Shown here in pieces: positions 63,660 through 64,000 of a stretch of DNA of 64,000 nt. Origin of the DNA: Pseudidiomarina donghaiensis (GTDB taxonomy: Bacteria > Pseudomonadota > Gammaproteobacteria > Enterobacterales > Alteromonadaceae); contig NZ_FPCF01000001.1 of the NCBI RefSeq assembly GCF_900116895.1, forward strand, positions 1,140,505-1,204,504, written 5' to 3'. Position numbers and translations under genes: made by a program. Every line of letters starts with the position of its first letter. Position 1 is the stretch's first letter. Under the pieces are notes generated by a model. It had not been told where the DNA came from. It ran no database searches and was given only the letters and a program-made list of their open reading frames with translations.

Positions 63660-64000
63660 TCCCCCCGAAAAATCGGAGCAGTTATAAGTAGAAAATTCCG
63701 TTAAACTAAAACGAAGGAGTTTTCTATGCGCAAATCACGATACACAGACAGTCAGATCTTAGCGATTCTGAAACAAAACGAGAACGGTGTACCTGTTCCA
63801 GAGCTTTGCCGTGAACACGGCATGAGCTCAGCTCAATTTTATAAATGGCGCGCCAAGTTTGGTGGCATGGACGCATCTATGATGAAGCGTCTTAAAGATC
63901 TTGAGGACGAAAATAAGCGTCTCAAGAAAATGTATGCCGAAGAGCGACTCAAGGCTGAGATCCGCAAGGAAGCCCTTGAGGGAAAGCTGTAAAGCCATCT
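63655..64000 (+). mobile_element. second IS3-family element, left part only
   Basis: TGTAATCCCCCCGAAAAATC at 63655 looks like a left terminal inverted repeat (TG start, C-run then GAAAAAT). About 70 bases later an intact orfA begins. The right part is beyond the window. It seems inserted into the orfB of the first element. Confidence 0.7.
63726..63992 (+). CDS. IS3-family transposase orfA
   Basis: 88 aa: HTH 'YTDSQILAILKQNENGVPVPELCREHGMSSAQFYKWRAKFGGM' followed by the leucine-zipper 'MMKRLKDLEDENKRLKKMYAEERLKAEIRKEAL'. This is the standard orfA of the IS3 superfamily, IS407/IS51-like. AAGGAG precedes the ATG at good spacing. orfB should follow by frameshift or overlap outside the window. 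Confidence 0.9.
   Translation: MRKSRYTDSQILAILKQNENGVPVPELCREHGMSSAQFYKWRAKFGGMDASMMKRLKDLEDENKRLKKMYAEERLKAEIRKEALEGKL

Noticed and set aside
1..64000. tRNA, rRNA or riboswitch genes
   Set aside because: No sequence resembling rRNA, tRNA cloverleafs or known riboswitch cores was noticed; a covariance-model search was not possible here.

Overview
The window looks like chromosome from a marine gammaproteobacterium of the Alteromonadales. An Idiomarinaceae-type genome is the best guess. It rests on the housekeeping gene order (gyrA next to ubiG; serC-hisC-aroA-cmk-rpsA-ihfB-lapA-lapB-pyrF), on the many secreted peptidases, and on the proteins' resemblance to families I know; no database search was run. 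Most of the window is compact, well-conserved core. Only the last ~3 kb (about 60.9-64.0 kb) is clearly accessory.

Layout. 1-7.6 kb: start of an ABC exporter, a CstA-type transporter with a small CC-terminated protein and an ArsA-type ATPase, a VTT-domain membrane protein, a secreted M28 peptidase and a quinone-oxidoreductase-like enzyme. 7.7-12.1 kb: an AcrAB-type multidrug pump with a clear palindromic operator in its promoter. 12.1-20.7 kb: small membrane proteins, an M28 lipoprotein peptidase, DUF192 and DUF4382 proteins, YvcK/YbhK and a large M14 peptidase. 20.7-29.4 kb: dcd, apbC, metG, rlmI, hinT, msrB, ggt, a rhombosortase and a ComEA-like protein. 29.6-40.9 kb: one long minus-strand block from gyrA through serC, hisC, aroA, cmk, rpsA, ihfB and lapAB to pyrF, covering amino-acid precursor synthesis, translation, nucleoid structure and LPS control. 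41.1-47.0 kb: ubiG-gph, then the complete class Ia ribonucleotide reductase set nrdA-nrdB-yfaE-grxA, preceded by two pairs of NrdR-like boxes. 47.0-54.1 kb: hrpA, a CBS protein, an isoaspartyl peptidase and sbcB. 54.0-60.8 kb: a GMC oxidoreductase, an MMPL/RND exporter with a YCF48-type protein, and a DUF1329 protein, probably one envelope-associated function for hydrophobic compounds. 60.9-64.0 kb: a decayed Rhs core, small AT-rich orphan genes and two IS3-type elements, the second apparently inserted into the first.

Physiology implied: peptide and amino-acid use (CstA-type importer, two M28 peptidases, M14, gamma-glutamyltransferase, isoaspartyl peptidase), aerobic dNTP synthesis with its own maintenance ferredoxin and glutaredoxin, and efflux-based defence. 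Points most worth a second look: the CstA / CC-terminated protein / ArsA module; the double NrdR operator; the GAACAGCGAAGCGG-type repeat family whose copies abut the ribosome-binding sites of two genes; the AcrR-like operator without a linked repressor; and the Rhs graveyard. No rRNA or tRNA genes and no CRISPR array were seen.
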